Shown: positions 19,165 to 27,958, counted from the stretch's first letter. The stretch: DNA of 64,000 nt from Roseiarcus sp963758335 (GCA_963758335.1 CAVWVF010000001.1:434001-498000); one strand, 5' to 3'. Notes: a model not told the origin generated them from the letters alone. Program-made: numbers and translations.

Positions 19165-20322
19165 ATGGGCGCGCTTTCCGGGGTCAGGGTCGTCGAGCTC
19201 GCGCGCATTCTGGCCGGCCCGTGGATCGGACAGACGCTGGCGGATCTCGGCGCCGACGTCGTCAAGGTCGAGAGCCCCGAGGGCGACGATACGCGCCGCT
19301 GGGGCCCGCCGTTCATCGACGCCGGGGGCGAGCGCGCCGCGGCCTATTTCCACGGCTGCAACCGCGGCAAGCGCTCGATCGTCGCCGATTTCGCCACCGA
19401 AGGCGGGCGCGAGATCGTGCGGCGGCTCGCGGCGCGGTCGGACGTGCTGATCGAGAACTTCAAGGTCGGCGGGCTGAAGAAATTCGGCCTCGACTGCGAC
19501 AGCCTATGCGAGATCAATCCGCGGCTCGTCTGTTGCTCGGTCACCGGCTTCGGACAGACCGGCCCCTACGCCGAGCGCGCCGGCTACGACTTTCTCATCC
19601 AGGGCATGTCCGGCTACATGGACGTGACCGGCGAGCCGGACGGCGAGCCGCAGAAGGTCGGCGTCGCGGTCAGCGACCTGTTCACCGGGCTCTACGGCGT
19701 CATCGCCATCGAGGCGGCGCTGATCGAGCGCGAGCGCACCGGCCGCGGGCAGCATATCGACCTCGCGCTATTCGACACGATGGGCGCGATGCTCGCCAAC
19801 CAGGCGATGAACTATCTCGCCTCGGGCGTCCCGCCGCGCCGCATGGGGAACGTCCATCCGAACATCGCCCCCTACCAGACATTTCCGGTCGCCGACGGTT
19901 TCGTCATCATCGCTGTCGGGAACGACGCCCAATTCGCCCGCCTTTGCGCCACGCTCGGCCTCGAGGCGCTGGCGGCGGACGCCCGCTTTTCGACCAACGC
20001 GGCGCGGGTCGCCAACCGGGCGGAGCTGTCGCGGGAACTGACGGCGAAGACTCGCCCCAGTACCCGCGACGAATTGCTCGCCGCGCTCGAAAAAGTCGTC
20101 GTCCCGGCCGGGCCGATCAACACGATCGCCGACCTGTTCGCCGATCGGCAATTCGTCGCGCGCGGCATGCGCATCGATCCCGAAGGAATCCCCGGCGTTC
20201 GTAGCCCCATCGTGATGAGCCGATCCGCGCTTTCGCTCGACCGCCGTTCGCCGAAGCTCGGCGAGCACGAGGCGGACATCCTGCGCGAGATCGGGCTCGA
20301 AAGACGACGACGCCGGCCTTGA
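19165..20322 (+). CDS. Class III (CaiB/BaiF) CoA-transferase
   Basis: 385 residues of the formyl-CoA-transferase/CaiB family. GALSGVRVVELARILAGPW, LGADVVKVESPEGDDTR and SVTGFGQTGPYAERAGYDF, with the putative catalytic Asp at about residue 142, are diagnostic; AVSDLFTGLYGV and GQHIDLALFDTM follow. Position 4 bp after gcdH implies a glutarate role (succinyl-CoA:glutarate CoA-transferase, as in human SUGCT), supplying glutaryl-CoA to the dehydrogenase. The partner assignment is inferred from context. Intact. Confidence 0.9.
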   Translation: MGALSGVRVVELARILAGPWIGQTLADLGADVVKVESPEGDDTRRWGPPFIDAGGERAAAYFHGCNRGKRSIVADFATEGGREIVRRLAARSDVLIENFKVGGLKKFGLDCDSLCEINPRLVCCSVTGFGQTGPYAERAGYDFLIQGMSGYMDVTGEPDGEPQKVGVAVSDLFTGLYGVIAIEAALIERERTGRGQHIDLALFDTMGAMLANQAMNYLASGVPPRRMGNVHPNIAPYQTFPVADGFVIIAVGNDAQFARLCATLGLEALAADARFSTNAARVANRAELSRELTAKTRPSTRDELLAALEKVVVPAGPINTIADLFADRQFVARGMRIDPEGIPGVRSPIVMSRSALSLDRRSPKLGEHEADILREIGLERRRRRP

Positions 20323-20372
20323 CGGCGCTCGGGCGCGGGCGGCAAATCGCGGGCGACAAGCGAGGCCACCCC

Positions 20373-20976
20373 ATGAACTCGATTCGAAACGTCTGCGTCT
20401 ATTGCGGGTCGGGCGCGGGAAACGACGCGCGCTTCGGCGACGCGGCCGAGGCGCTCGGGCGCATTCTGGCCGCCGAGGGAATCGGCCTCGTTTATGGAGG
20501 CGGCGGCGACGGCCTGATGGGCCGGCTGGCGCGCGCGAACTCTTGCGTCCGGCGGCTACGTGACCGGGATTATCCCCAGTTTTCTCGTGCGCAAGGAACA
20601 CGCTCTGACCGCCGTCCAGGAGATGCTCGTCGTCGAGAACATGCACGAACGCAAGCAGGCGATGTTCGACCGGGCCGACGCCTTCATCGCCCTGCCCGGC
20701 GGGATCGGCACGCTGGAGGAACTGGTCGAGCAGATGACGTGGGCGCAGCTCGAGCGCCACGCCAAGCCGATCCTCATCGCCGACATCAACGGCTTCTGGC
20801 GCCCCCTGATCGCCCTCTTCGCTCACATGCACGGCGCAGGCTTCATTCGTCGCGGCTTCGAGCTTCGCTACCTCGTGGCGGAAAAGATCGAGGACGTCGT
20901 CCCGATGCTGCGCGCCGCCGATCGGCGGCGGCGCGATCGCGAATCCCGCGAGAGCGCGTCGGTGCGGAACATGTGA
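20373..20976 (+). pseudogene. LOG-family phosphoribohydrolase, frameshifted
   Basis: Lysine-decarboxylase-like fold (LOG) that releases nucleobases or cytokinins from nucleoside monophosphates. MNSIRNVCVYCGSGAGNDAR and GLVYGGGGDGLMGRLA form the N-terminus in one frame. Near 20540 the frame shifts and continues as GGYVTGIIPSFLVRKE. The signature MHERKQAMFDRADAFIALPG and then GGIGTLEELVEQMTWAQL (PGGxGTxxE) follow. One indel separates two otherwise complete halves. ATG 20373 was chosen because it begins at the first strand. It sits 50 bp after the CoA-transferase and was probably cotranscribed. Confidence 0.87.
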
Positions 20977-21114
20977 GGCGCCCAGGACGTTTCCTTCGGC
21001 GTGACCGATCAAATTCGCGTCAGCCGCCCTCGATCCCTTTTTCTCAGCAGAATCAGGCGCCATTCTCGCTGGTTTGCAGATACTAAGGCGCTCATTGAGG
21101 AGGATCGGTCGCCC

Positions 21115-21528
21115 ATGCAATGGACTTGGAAGATGGCGCTGGCGGCGTGCGCGTCGTTCGGCCTCATCGCTTTCGTCGAGGCGCACGCGCAGGCCGCCGC
21201 GCCTTCCGCTTTCGTCGCGGCGCAAGGGCAGACCGCGAAGAAGGTCAAAACGATCCCAAAACCGGCGCCGAAGCCCATTTCGACCGTCAAGGTGATTGTC
21301 ACCAATTCGAGACCCGCCAGCCTCGTCGAATTGGAGGCCGCCGTCAGCGGCTCCGCCAAGATGAAGAAGGTTCTGGGAGCGCTGAAGCCCGGCAAGCAGG
21401 CCGTCGCGCGCCTGCCTCGCGGCGACAATTGCCAGGTCGATCTGCATGGCGCGTTCGACGACGGCCAGACGATGGACTCGACTGGCGTCGACGTCTGCGC
21501 CGACAATACGGTCAACTTGACGGACTGA
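21115..21528 (+). CDS. Small secreted protein, unknown function
   Basis: 137 residues with a cleavable signal peptide (MQWTWKMALAACASFGLIAF, cleavage near AHA-QA). A Lys/Pro linker (KKVKTIPKPAPKP) follows, then a small domain VKVIVTNSRPASLVELEAAV to TGVDVCADNTVNLTD with a pair of Cys that could form a disulfide. A strong Shine-Dalgarno GAGGAGGA lies about 10 bp upstream and decides for ATG 21115. No named family is recognised; a periplasmic location is predicted. Confidence 0.7.
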   Translation: MQWTWKMALAACASFGLIAFVEAHAQAAAPSAFVAAQGQTAKKVKTIPKPAPKPISTVKVIVTNSRPASLVELEAAVSGSAKMKKVLGALKPGKQAVARLPRGDNCQVDLHGAFDDGQTMDSTGVDVCADNTVNLTD

Positions 21529-21539
21529 ACGCGATCGAA

Positions 21540-21561
21540 CCCTCCGGCGAAAGCCGGAGGG
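21540..21561. terminator. Hairpin between convergent genes
   Basis: A perfect 9-bp stem CCCTCCGGC / GCCGGAGGG with a GAAA tetraloop lies 11 bp after the secreted-protein stop and 20 bp beyond the convergent sodB stop. There is no long T run on either side. It is likely a bidirectional terminator or mRNA-stabilising hairpin. Confidence 0.6.
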
Positions 21562-21581
21562 CGTCGCTCATTCCCGTCCGA

Positions 21582-22175
21582 TCACCTCTGGCCGAAAAGC
21601 TCGGCCACGTAATCCCAGTTGACGAGGTGGTCGACCACGGCCCTCAGATAGTCCGGCCGTCGATTGCGGTAATCGATGTAGTAGGAATGCTCCCATACGT
21701 CGATGCCGAGGATCGGCTTGCCGCCGTGCACCAGCGGGTTCTCGCCGTTGGGCGTCTTGGTCGCCTCGACCTTGCCGCCCTTGAGCGTCAGCCAGCACCA
21801 GCCCGAGCCGAACTGCGTCACCCCCGCCTGGATGAGATCTTCCTTGGCCTTGTCGACCGAGCCGAACGAGTTTTTGAGCGCCTTTTCGACCTCGCCCGGG
21901 ATATGGCCGCCGCCGTTCGGCTTCATCCAGCGCCAGAAGTGGATGTGGTTGAAGTGCTGGCCGGCATTATTGAACACGGCCGCGTTCTTGCCGAACGAGC
22001 CTTTGACGATCTCGTCGAGGGACTTGCCCTCCCATTCAGTGCCTTTGAGCGCGTTGTTGCCGTTGTTGACGTAAGCCAGGTGATGCTTGTCGTGATGATA
22101 TTCCAGCGTTTCGCGCGACATGTACGGGCCCAGCGCGTCATAAGCGTAGGGCAGATCGGGGAGCGAGAAACTCAT
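21582..22175 (-). CDS. sodB: Superoxide dismutase, Fe/Mn family
   Basis: Converts superoxide to H2O2 and O2. 197 residues without a signal peptide, so cytosolic. Metal ligands are visible in YHHDKHHLAYV (first His), NHIHFWRWM (second), and DVWEHSYYIDYRN (Asp and His). The Gln in FNNAGQHFNH occupies the position typical of iron-type enzymes, which favours FeSOD or a cambialistic enzyme. It is convergent with the secreted-protein gene across a hairpin. Intact. Confidence 0.95.
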   Translation of the reverse strand: MSFSLPDLPYAYDALGPYMSRETLEYHHDKHHLAYVNNGNNALKGTEWEGKSLDEIVKGSFGKNAAVFNNAGQHFNHIHFWRWMKPNGGGHIPGEVEKALKNSFGSVDKAKEDLIQAGVTQFGSGWCWLTLKGGKVEATKTPNGENPLVHGGKPILGIDVWEHSYYIDYRNRRPDYLRAVVDHLVNWDYVAELFGQR

Positions 22176-22390
22176 GGGACGGCTCCTTGGCTAAGCGGTG
22201 ATTGTCCAGTGGAAGCCGAAGGACAATACATCCTTTCGGGGGCGAAACTTTAGCGGCGCGCTTCCAGCGTCGCAACTCCGAGCGAGGCTCCGGCGTTCCG
22301 CCGCCGGACCTCTCGTGCGCGTCGTCGCAGCCTATGGCGTGCGCGGCGCGATTCGCCTAACCTGATCATAAAGAGAACAGGAGGGCGCCC

Positions 22391-22828
22391 ATGTTCAAGC
22401 ATCTTCTCATTCCCACCGACGGATCCGATCTCTCGCGCAAGGCCGTGCTCTACGGGGTGCAGTTGGCCAAGGAGTGTGGGGCCAAGGTGACGGCGCTTAC
22501 CCTGGCGGAGCCCTATCATGTCGCTTCGATGGACGCGATTCTGGTCTCGGTCGGCGAGGAAGAATACGAAGAGGAGTCGCGCCGCATCGCCGAACAGGCG
22601 CTCGAGCAGGTGAGGATCGCGGCCGATGCGGCGGGCGTGCCCTGCGACACGATCCGCGAGGTCCACGATCAGCCTTATCGCGCCATCATCGACGCGGCCC
22701 ACGCCAAGGACTGCGACCTGATCGTGATGGCCTCGCACGGACGGCGCGGCATGTCGGCGCTGCTGCTCGGCAGCGAGACCGTCAAGGTCCTCACCCACTC
22801 GACCATTCCGGTCCTCGTTTACCGCTGA
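22391..22828 (+). CDS. Universal stress protein (UspA family)
   Basis: 145-residue single Usp domain. MFKHLLIPTDGSDLSRKAV forms the first strand and phosphate-contact Asp. The ATP-binding signature is seen as MASHGRRGMSALLLGSETV (G-2X-G-9X-G-S pattern), ending HSTIPVLVYR. ATG 22391 has GGAGGG upstream. It is a monocistronic stress-response gene that probably binds ATP. Intact. Confidence 0.93.
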   Translation: MFKHLLIPTDGSDLSRKAVLYGVQLAKECGAKVTALTLAEPYHVASMDAILVSVGEEEYEEESRRIAEQALEQVRIAADAAGVPCDTIREVHDQPYRAIIDAAHAKDCDLIVMASHGRRGMSALLLGSETVKVLTHSTIPVLVYR

Positions 22829-22841
22829 GGCAGCGGACGGG

Positions 22842-22991
22842 TCACTCTCCCGTTCGACCTTCGACAGCGAACTCCTCGACCGCGACGACCCTGACCTTGG
22901 CGCCCGCCGGGCAGTCGGCGCCGAAGACGCGCCACGGACTGTCGCCGACGTGAATGCCGCCGTAACCGCGCAAGATCGGTTCGTCGGGCCG
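22842..22991 (-). pseudogene. NfeD C-terminal OB-domain remnant
   Basis: The minus strand immediately after ygfZ reads ILRGYGGIHVGDSPWRVFGA, then DCPAGAKVRVVAVEEFAVEG and a stop at 22842. This is the C-terminal OB-fold pattern of NfeD-like proteins (V.V.G..W.A.G.D.PAG..V.VV.V). The membrane part and start are absent. It is probably the tail of an NfeD gene fused to or left behind next to ygfZ. Based on a short match. Confidence 0.5.
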
Positions 22992-22994
22992 CCC

Positions 22995-23828
22995 TTACTC
23001 TGCCAGCGCCAGTCCGACGCCGCCCGCGGTGAGTTCGCGCCCCGAGGCCTTCGCCTCCTCGACCCGATCGAGCCGCAGCATGGCGAGCGCCTCGCGCCCG
23101 GACGACGAGCCGAGCGTTCCGACCGCGAGTTCGCCGTCCAGGACCGGGGTTCCCGGGGCCGCCGGTTCGGCCATGAACTTGACGCGCTGAACGCGCTTGC
23201 GCGCGGTTCCGCGATGCTTCATGCGCGAGACGACCTCCTGGCCGACATAGCAGCCCTTGTCGAAATCGACGCCGTGAAGGAGGTCGAAGTTCGCGTCGTG
23301 GGGGAAGGCGTCGCCGTAGACGAAATCGACGCCGCCTTTCGGAACGCCGGCGCCGATGCGCAGGGCTTCGTAGGCCGGGGCCTGCTCGTCGCCGACCGCA
23401 ACCGCCCTGTCGCGCGGCATGATCGCCCGCCAGCCGAGACGGGAATCGCGCGGGTCGGCGTAGAGTATGGAATCCGGCGCCTCATCCGGTGTTTCGCCCC
23501 AGAAGGCGACGACGGCGCGCTCCGCGCTCTCGTCGGCGATCGAGACCTTCGAGCGTAGCTTGTAGAAGCCGAGCCGGCGCGCGAGATCGGCCGCCTGCCC
23601 TGCGGCGCAGTCGATAAGAAAGGCCGCGCCGGTCCCGGATGGCGCGCGGACGACGAGCATGTCGAACAGGATCTTCCCCTGCGGCGAGAGAAGCCCAGCA
23701 TAGCGCGCCTCGCCGTTCCGGAGTCGCTCGACGTCGTTGGTCAGCAGCCCCTGAAGAAAGCTCGCCGCCTCTTCGCCGCCGACTGCGATGACGCCACGGT
23801 CCTCGAGCAGGGCAGCCTTCTTGGTCAT
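22995..23828 (-). CDS. ygfZ: YgfZ/GcvT-like folate-binding protein
   Basis: 277-residue tetrahydrofolate-dependent protein of the YgfZ/IBA57 family, which supports assembly or repair of certain Fe-S enzymes (for example MiaB in E. coli). The signature KGCYVGQEVVSRMKHRGTAR contains the essential Cys. The N-terminus GVIAVGGEEAASFLQGLLTN and LLSPQGKILFDMLVV are typical. It is divergent from the dihydroorotase gene with a short intergenic gap. Intact. Confidence 0.93.
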   Translation of the reverse strand: MTKKAALLEDRGVIAVGGEEAASFLQGLLTNDVERLRNGEARYAGLLSPQGKILFDMLVVRAPSGTGAAFLIDCAAGQAADLARRLGFYKLRSKVSIADESAERAVVAFWGETPDEAPDSILYADPRDSRLGWRAIMPRDRAVAVGDEQAPAYEALRIGAGVPKGGVDFVYGDAFPHDANFDLLHGVDFDKGCYVGQEVVSRMKHRGTARKRVQRVKFMAEPAAPGTPVLDGELAVGTLGSSSGREALAMLRLDRVEEAKASGRELTAGGVGLALAE

Positions 23829-23904
23829 GGGGGAGACTCCGGTCGCGCTTGCTATGCCGAGCCCGGTAAATTAGGCCGCTCTGGCTCCCGCGCAAGGAAA
23901 AGCG

Positions 23905-25221
23905 ATGCCGCAGACCTTCGATCTCGTTCTGGCGAATGGAACCGTGGTCAACCACGACGGCGAGGGCCCGCGCGACGTCGGCGTCCGCCATGGGCTGATC
24001 GCCGAGATCGGAGACTTGGGCGGGGCCTCGGCGGGCGAGCGGATCGACTGCAAGGGGCTGCACGTGCTGCCCGGCGTCATCGACAGTCAGGTGCATTTTC
24101 GCGAGCCGGGACCCGTCCACAAGGAGGATCTCGAGACGGGCTCGCGCGCGGCCGTCCTCGGCGGCGTGACCGCGGTGTTCGAGATGCCGAATACCGATCC
24201 GACGACCACGACCGCCGAGGCGCTGGCCGACAAGATGCGCCGCGCCAAAGGCCGCATGCATTGCGACTTCGCCTTTTGGGTCGGCGCCGCGCACAACAAC
24301 CTCGCCGACATCCCCGATCTCGAACGGCTGCCCGGCGCGGCGGGAATCAAGGTGTTCATGGGCTCTTCGACCGGACGCCTGCTCGTCGCCGACGACGAGG
24401 GAGTGCTCGCGATCCTGAAAAAAATCCGCCGCCGCGCCGCCTTCCATTCTGAGGACGAAGCGCGCCTCAATGAGAGGAAGCCGCTACGCGTCGCAGGCGA
24501 TCCGTCATCGCATCCGGTCTGGCGCGACGAGATCGCCGCCCTGCGCTCAACCGAGCGCTTGGTGCGGCTCGCGCGCGAAGCGCGCGCGCAAGTGCACGTG
24601 CTGCACGTCTCGACCCGCGAGGAGATGGAATTGCTGGCGCATGCGAAGGACGTCGCGACGTGCGAGGCGACGCCGCATCACCTGACCTTGAGCGCCGACG
24701 ACTATCCGCGCCTCGGGACGAAGCTGCAGATGAACCCGCCGGTGCGCGGGGCGGAGCATCGCGATAGCGTCTGGCGCGGGCTCAGGCAGGGCGTCGTCGA
24801 CGTTCTCGGCTCCGATCATGCGCCCCACACGCTCGAGGAGAAGGCGAAGCCCTATCCCTTGAGCCCCTCGGGAATGACCGGGGTGCAGACGCTGGTTCCG
24901 GTGATGCTCGACCACGTCAACGCCGGCCGGCTCACCTTGCAGCGCTTCGTCGACCTGACCAGCGCCGGCCCGGCGCGCATCTTCCGGATCCTGGGCAAGG
25001 GCCGCATCGCCGCCGGCTACGACGCCGACTTCACCGTCGTCGACCTGAAGCGGGCCGAGACCATCCGCGATTCCTGGATCGCCTCGCGCTCGAATTGGAC
25101 GCCCTACGACGGCAAGACGGTCACCGGCTGCCCGGTCGGGACGATCGTGCGCGGCCGCCGGGTGATGTGGGAGGGCGAGGTCACCGCGCCGTCGACGGGG
25201 GAGGCGGTGCGGTTCTGGTGA
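23905..25221 (+). CDS. pyrC: Dihydroorotase (class I, PyrC/AllB-like)
   Basis: Zn-dependent cyclic amidohydrolase interconverting carbamoyl-aspartate and dihydroorotate in pyrimidine synthesis; 438 residues. Seen: VLPGVIDSQVHFREPGPVHK (metal site), GGVTAVFEMPNTDPTTT, CEATPHHLTLSADDY, LQMNPPVRG and VLGSDHAPHTLEEK (catalytic Asp). The first metal-binding motif reads Q-V-H rather than H-x-H; I recall the same substitution in other alphaproteobacterial members. A related hydantoinase-like activity cannot be excluded. The last bases of the gene recur twice downstream (25263-25292 and 25962-26130). Confidence 0.9.
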   Translation: MPQTFDLVLANGTVVNHDGEGPRDVGVRHGLIAEIGDLGGASAGERIDCKGLHVLPGVIDSQVHFREPGPVHKEDLETGSRAAVLGGVTAVFEMPNTDPTTTTAEALADKMRRAKGRMHCDFAFWVGAAHNNLADIPDLERLPGAAGIKVFMGSSTGRLLVADDEGVLAILKKIRRRAAFHSEDEARLNERKPLRVAGDPSSHPVWRDEIAALRSTERLVRLAREARAQVHVLHVSTREEMELLAHAKDVATCEATPHHLTLSADDYPRLGTKLQMNPPVRGAEHRDSVWRGLRQGVVDVLGSDHAPHTLEEKAKPYPLSPSGMTGVQTLVPVMLDHVNAGRLTLQRFVDLTSAGPARIFRILGKGRIAAGYDADFTVVDLKRAETIRDSWIASRSNWTPYDGKTVTGCPVGTIVRGRRVMWEGEVTAPSTGEAVRFW

Positions 25222-25262
25222 GCCGGCGCGCACGGCGGATTCAGGCGACAACGCCAACAGCG

Positions 25263-25292
25263 GTCGACGCAGGGGCGGTGCGGTTCTGGTGG
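25263..25292 (+). repeat. Short second copy of the dihydroorotase gene end
   Basis: This stretch, starting GTCGACGCAGGGGCGG and ending GCGGTTCTGGTG, repeats the last 30 bp of the dihydroorotase gene (25192-25221) with a few differences. It lies just before the stop of the antitoxin gene and marks one edge of the inserted toxin-antitoxin segment. Confidence 0.75.
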
Positions 25293-25295
25293 GCG

Positions 25296-25660
25296 TTAAA
25301 GCGCCACCCGCATCGACACTTCGAATGCGTCGTAATCGGCGCGCAAACCATCCTCGTCGCGATCGAGCAGCCCCGCCGCCTCCAAGGCTTCGACGTCCTC
25401 GTGCACCCGGCGATAGTCGCGGCCGAGCGTCGGGGTGAGCGCGCGGATGCTCCTTGCCGGGTGACGGTGAAGATGACGCAGCAGTTCCAACCGCTTGGGA
25501 GAAAGCGTGCGCACCATCGTCCCCAATTTTCGAAGAAGATGTGGACTTCGGGGTTCTCCCCGGTCAGTTCGCCGCGTTCGGCGCGACGCCAGGCACGGAT
25601 CACCCGGTCACCGATCGTGTCGAGGCGGTCGGCGACGTGAAGCTGAATGGCCTTACTCAT
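25296..25660 (-). pseudogene. HVO_A0114/TumA-like antitoxin, copy 1, frameshifted
   Basis: A DNA-binding (winged HTH) antitoxin-type protein of about 121 residues. MSKAIQLHVADRLDTIGDRV and WRRAERGELTGENPEVH are in one frame. At about 25525 the copy has TGGGGACG where copy 2 has TGGGAGACG, and this missing base shifts the frame. It then continues as TMVRTLSPKRLELLRHLHRH, DYRRVHEDVEALEAAGLLDR and FEVSMRVAL. Its start overlaps the toxin stop (ATGA), as expected for a coupled toxin-antitoxin operon. The paralogue is at 30421-30784. Confidence 0.75.
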
Positions 25661-25961
25661 GGATTGCCCTTTGACCGGATTCGCCGCACTTCGGCCATGA
25701 AATCTGCGGTCGGTTTCTCGACGCTCTCGAAAGCATAAAGCATAAGGACTTTCGACCTCGCCGATAGGCTTGTGGTCTCCATTGCCGCGTTCGTTGTCGA
25801 ATAGCAGGAGTTGCTCTCCGGAACGTCTGGAAAAAAGAGAGTATTTGAACCGATGGCCGAGGGCAGCATAGGATCGACGACGCGCCAAGCCGAATGACAA
25901 GGAATGACCCATCGTCGAAAGCGTTGCGGGCATTGAGGATCTTTTCCGCCTCCGGCAGTCG
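25657..25961 (-). pseudogene. TumE-family (DUF6516) toxin, copy 1, multiply broken
   Basis: Recognisable segments in shifting frames: LPEAEKILNARNAFDDGSFL, GHRFKYSLFSRRSGEQLLLF with DNERGNGDHKPIGEVESPYA, and FESVEKPTADFMAEVRRIRS. These match the TumE-like toxin pattern (DDGS..E, HRFKYSL.., DNE.GKGDHKH.., ..YxFxSVEKL..DF). Breaks include a missing T near 25881, a second indel near 25855, and an exact 7-bp tandem duplication (AAGCATA twice, 25731-25744). It cannot encode a working toxin as written. Confidence 0.7.
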
Positions 25962-26130
25962 CAGGCCGAAACGATCCGCAATTCCTGGACCACCTCGCTC
26001 GAGCTGGACACCCTACGACGGCAAACGGGTGACCGGCTGGCCGGTCGGGACGATCGTGCGCGGCCGAAGGGTGATGTGGGAGGGCGACCTCGCGGCGCCG
26101 TCGACGGGGGAGGCCGTGCGCTTCTGGTGA
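25962..26130 (+). repeat. Duplicated 3' end of the dihydroorotase gene
   Basis: The 169 bp from AGGCCGAAACGATCCGC to CTTCTGGTGA repeat the dihydroorotase gene end (about 25053-25221) at roughly 85-90% identity by eye. One small indel breaks the frame before WTPYDGK. Readable: GKRVTGWPVGTIVRGRRVMW and EAVRFW followed by TGA. It lies on the far side of the toxin-antitoxin pair, so that segment is bracketed by dihydroorotase tails. Confidence 0.85.
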
Positions 26131-26594
26131 GCCAGGCGTCGCCAAGGCCAAATCGACGAGGTGAGGGCGCGAAGCGGATGCGGCGCCGACTGTGCAGCGA
26201 TGCCAACTCGTTGCAAGAGTTGCCCATTGCCGTTTTGCGCGTTTTCAATGGGTTATCGCCGTCAGCGGCCTCATTTGTAACTCCCAACCCAGCGGCTCAC
26301 GCTCAAGGAACGCCTGAAACCGCGAGCTTGACCATGGGGAACCGTCCCGAAGAGCCTGCGCTCGGCGAAAAGAGGGGTCGAAGCGCGCTCGCCGACCGTA
26401 CCGGCGGAGGCTGGCCCGAAGGAGAGCCTGGGCCTTGCCTCCATCGCGTCCGGCGATTTCAAAGACGCGGCAAGCGCACACCAATTCCGCAGCCTGAAGC
26501 TTCCGAAGCCCCCGAAAACCCCTTCCATTTCCTTCCATCTCCTTCACTTTCTTTCCGCAAATCGGGGCTTATCAATGGGTTGCGCGGGCTGCCA
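26131..26594. other. Gene-free stretch before IS66 copy 2
   Basis: No supported gene. It contains the second copy of the 56-bp dispersed repeat (26200-26255). The last 8 bases, GGCTGCCA, are the left target duplication of IS66 copy 2. Confidence 0.5.
26200..26255 (+). repeat. 56-bp dispersed repeat, copy 2
   Basis: Starts ATGCCAACTCGTTGCAAG and ends at GGGTTA; about 80% identical by eye to the minus strand of 9949-10004. Confidence 0.7.
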
Positions 26595-27935
26595 GTAACC
26601 GGGGCGAATTTCCGGGCGGCGTTAGCTTGGGGCGGGCCTGACGAGAGTTGCGAGATCGGGGATTTCGGGGCCTGGAATGGCGAGGCGAGCGCCGAGATAG
26701 TCGAAGAAGGGGATTTTGAGCTTCCTGCAGGTCTTGGCGAGCCCGAGCATGACGTCGCGGGCGTCGCGGCCTCTGTCGCTGAGGGTCCCGCCGGAGATTT
26801 TAGCAGGCCTTGCTCGCGAACGGCGCCCCACAGAGCACCCTCGCTGGCGACCCGCACCGGATCGGGGGTGATCCTGAGATCGGCGAATCCGAGCGCGTTC
26901 AGATGGCTCGTCCAGTCTTCGTGAGACGCAAAAAGCCGCGTCGGATGGCCCGCGAGCGTGTCGATGAGGCTGAGGCTCAGATTGCAAGCCCGCATGTAGA
27001 CGAGCGCCGCCTCGTTGACCACGTAAGAGGCCGCGCCGCCCAGGAGATTGCGCAGGAACGCCAGGCGGGACTTGCTCGGGCCGGTTCGAAACGTGGTGAA
27101 TTTGTCGGAACCGATCTGGGTCGTCACGCCGCTCTTGCCTCGATGGCGGGCGCCGGTGTCGTCGACCGTGACGAAGGAAGCGCTGCTCAATCCGGTCTTC
27201 AGCACCTCGGCGTCCTCAGCGCGGAACGTCTCGAGCTTGGCGGCCAGCAGGCGCACCACCTGGCGTTTCGAAATCACCACGCCGACGCCGTTCAGCAGCG
27301 CCAGAATCCGCTCGCAGGTCATCTGTCCCTGAAAGTGCAGCATCAAGATCAGGCGCTGAAGATGCGGGCCATAGCCACCGACGATCCCGGGATCGAGCGG
27401 CGCGATCAGAGTCTTCCCATCCGGCGTTTGCCAGCGCTCGCGCCGATAGCGGGTCACCAAAGGATTCAGAACCAAGTCCTGAACGACGATCTCTTCGTAG
27501 CCCTTGTGGCGGGAACCCGCTGGCGCGTCGACCTTCACCTCGATGGTTTGCGTGACCGTCAGCTTGTCCAGGTTGCTGCCGCGCCGCTGCGTCGACCGCC
27601 CGCCCTTGGGCGCGTTCGCTTGCGAATCCGGTCGGTCCGTCGCCTTGTCCATCCCCGAGGGTTTCTGCGGCGGCCGCGGCGGCAGTTTCTTCAATCGCGC
27701 CAGTTCGTCCTTGACCGCCTGATGCTCGACCCTCAGCTTGGCCAACGCCCCGCTCACCTTCTCGTACTCCGCCTGAAAGCGGGTCACTTCGCCAATCAAA
27801 GTGCGAACCAGGCCGATGAGCTCGGCCGGCGTCATGCGCTCAAGCGGATCACCCAAATCAACGGACATCCCCAGCTTGAATCATACTTTCCGACGCTTGA
27901 CTCCCCCCTTCCGCCCGGAAATTTGCCCCGATTAC
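26595..27935 (-). mobile_element. IS66-family element, copy 2, internal deletion
   Basis: Both ends match copies 1 and 3 (GTAACCGGGGCGAATTTCC left; CCCCGATTAC right), but the element is 1341 bp, 394 bp shorter. The deletion junction is at 26801/26802, where GGAGATTTT joins AGCAGGCC. Flanks GGCTGCCA and GGCTGCCG match at 7 of 8 bases, so this copy still sits in its own target duplication and did not take part in the inversion. Confidence 0.93.
26622..27868 (-). pseudogene. IS66 transposase, deleted and out of frame
   Basis: The first 360 or so residues are identical or nearly so to the intact transposase (start at 27868), as far as VREQGLL. The 394-bp deletion then removes the middle-to-late catalytic region and shifts the frame. 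The true C-terminal segment (KISGGTLSDRGRDARDVMLG to the stop at 26622) is readable only in a different frame. It cannot make active transposase, although the intact copy could act on its ends. Confidence 0.9.
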
Positions 27936-27958
27936 GGCTGCCGGGGCAAAAAAAAAAA

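Noticed and set aside
26459..26621. Extension of the deleted IS66 transposase beyond the element
   Set aside because: The frame runs through the IS end into flanking DNA only because the deletion shifted it; the extra residues have no relation to transposases.
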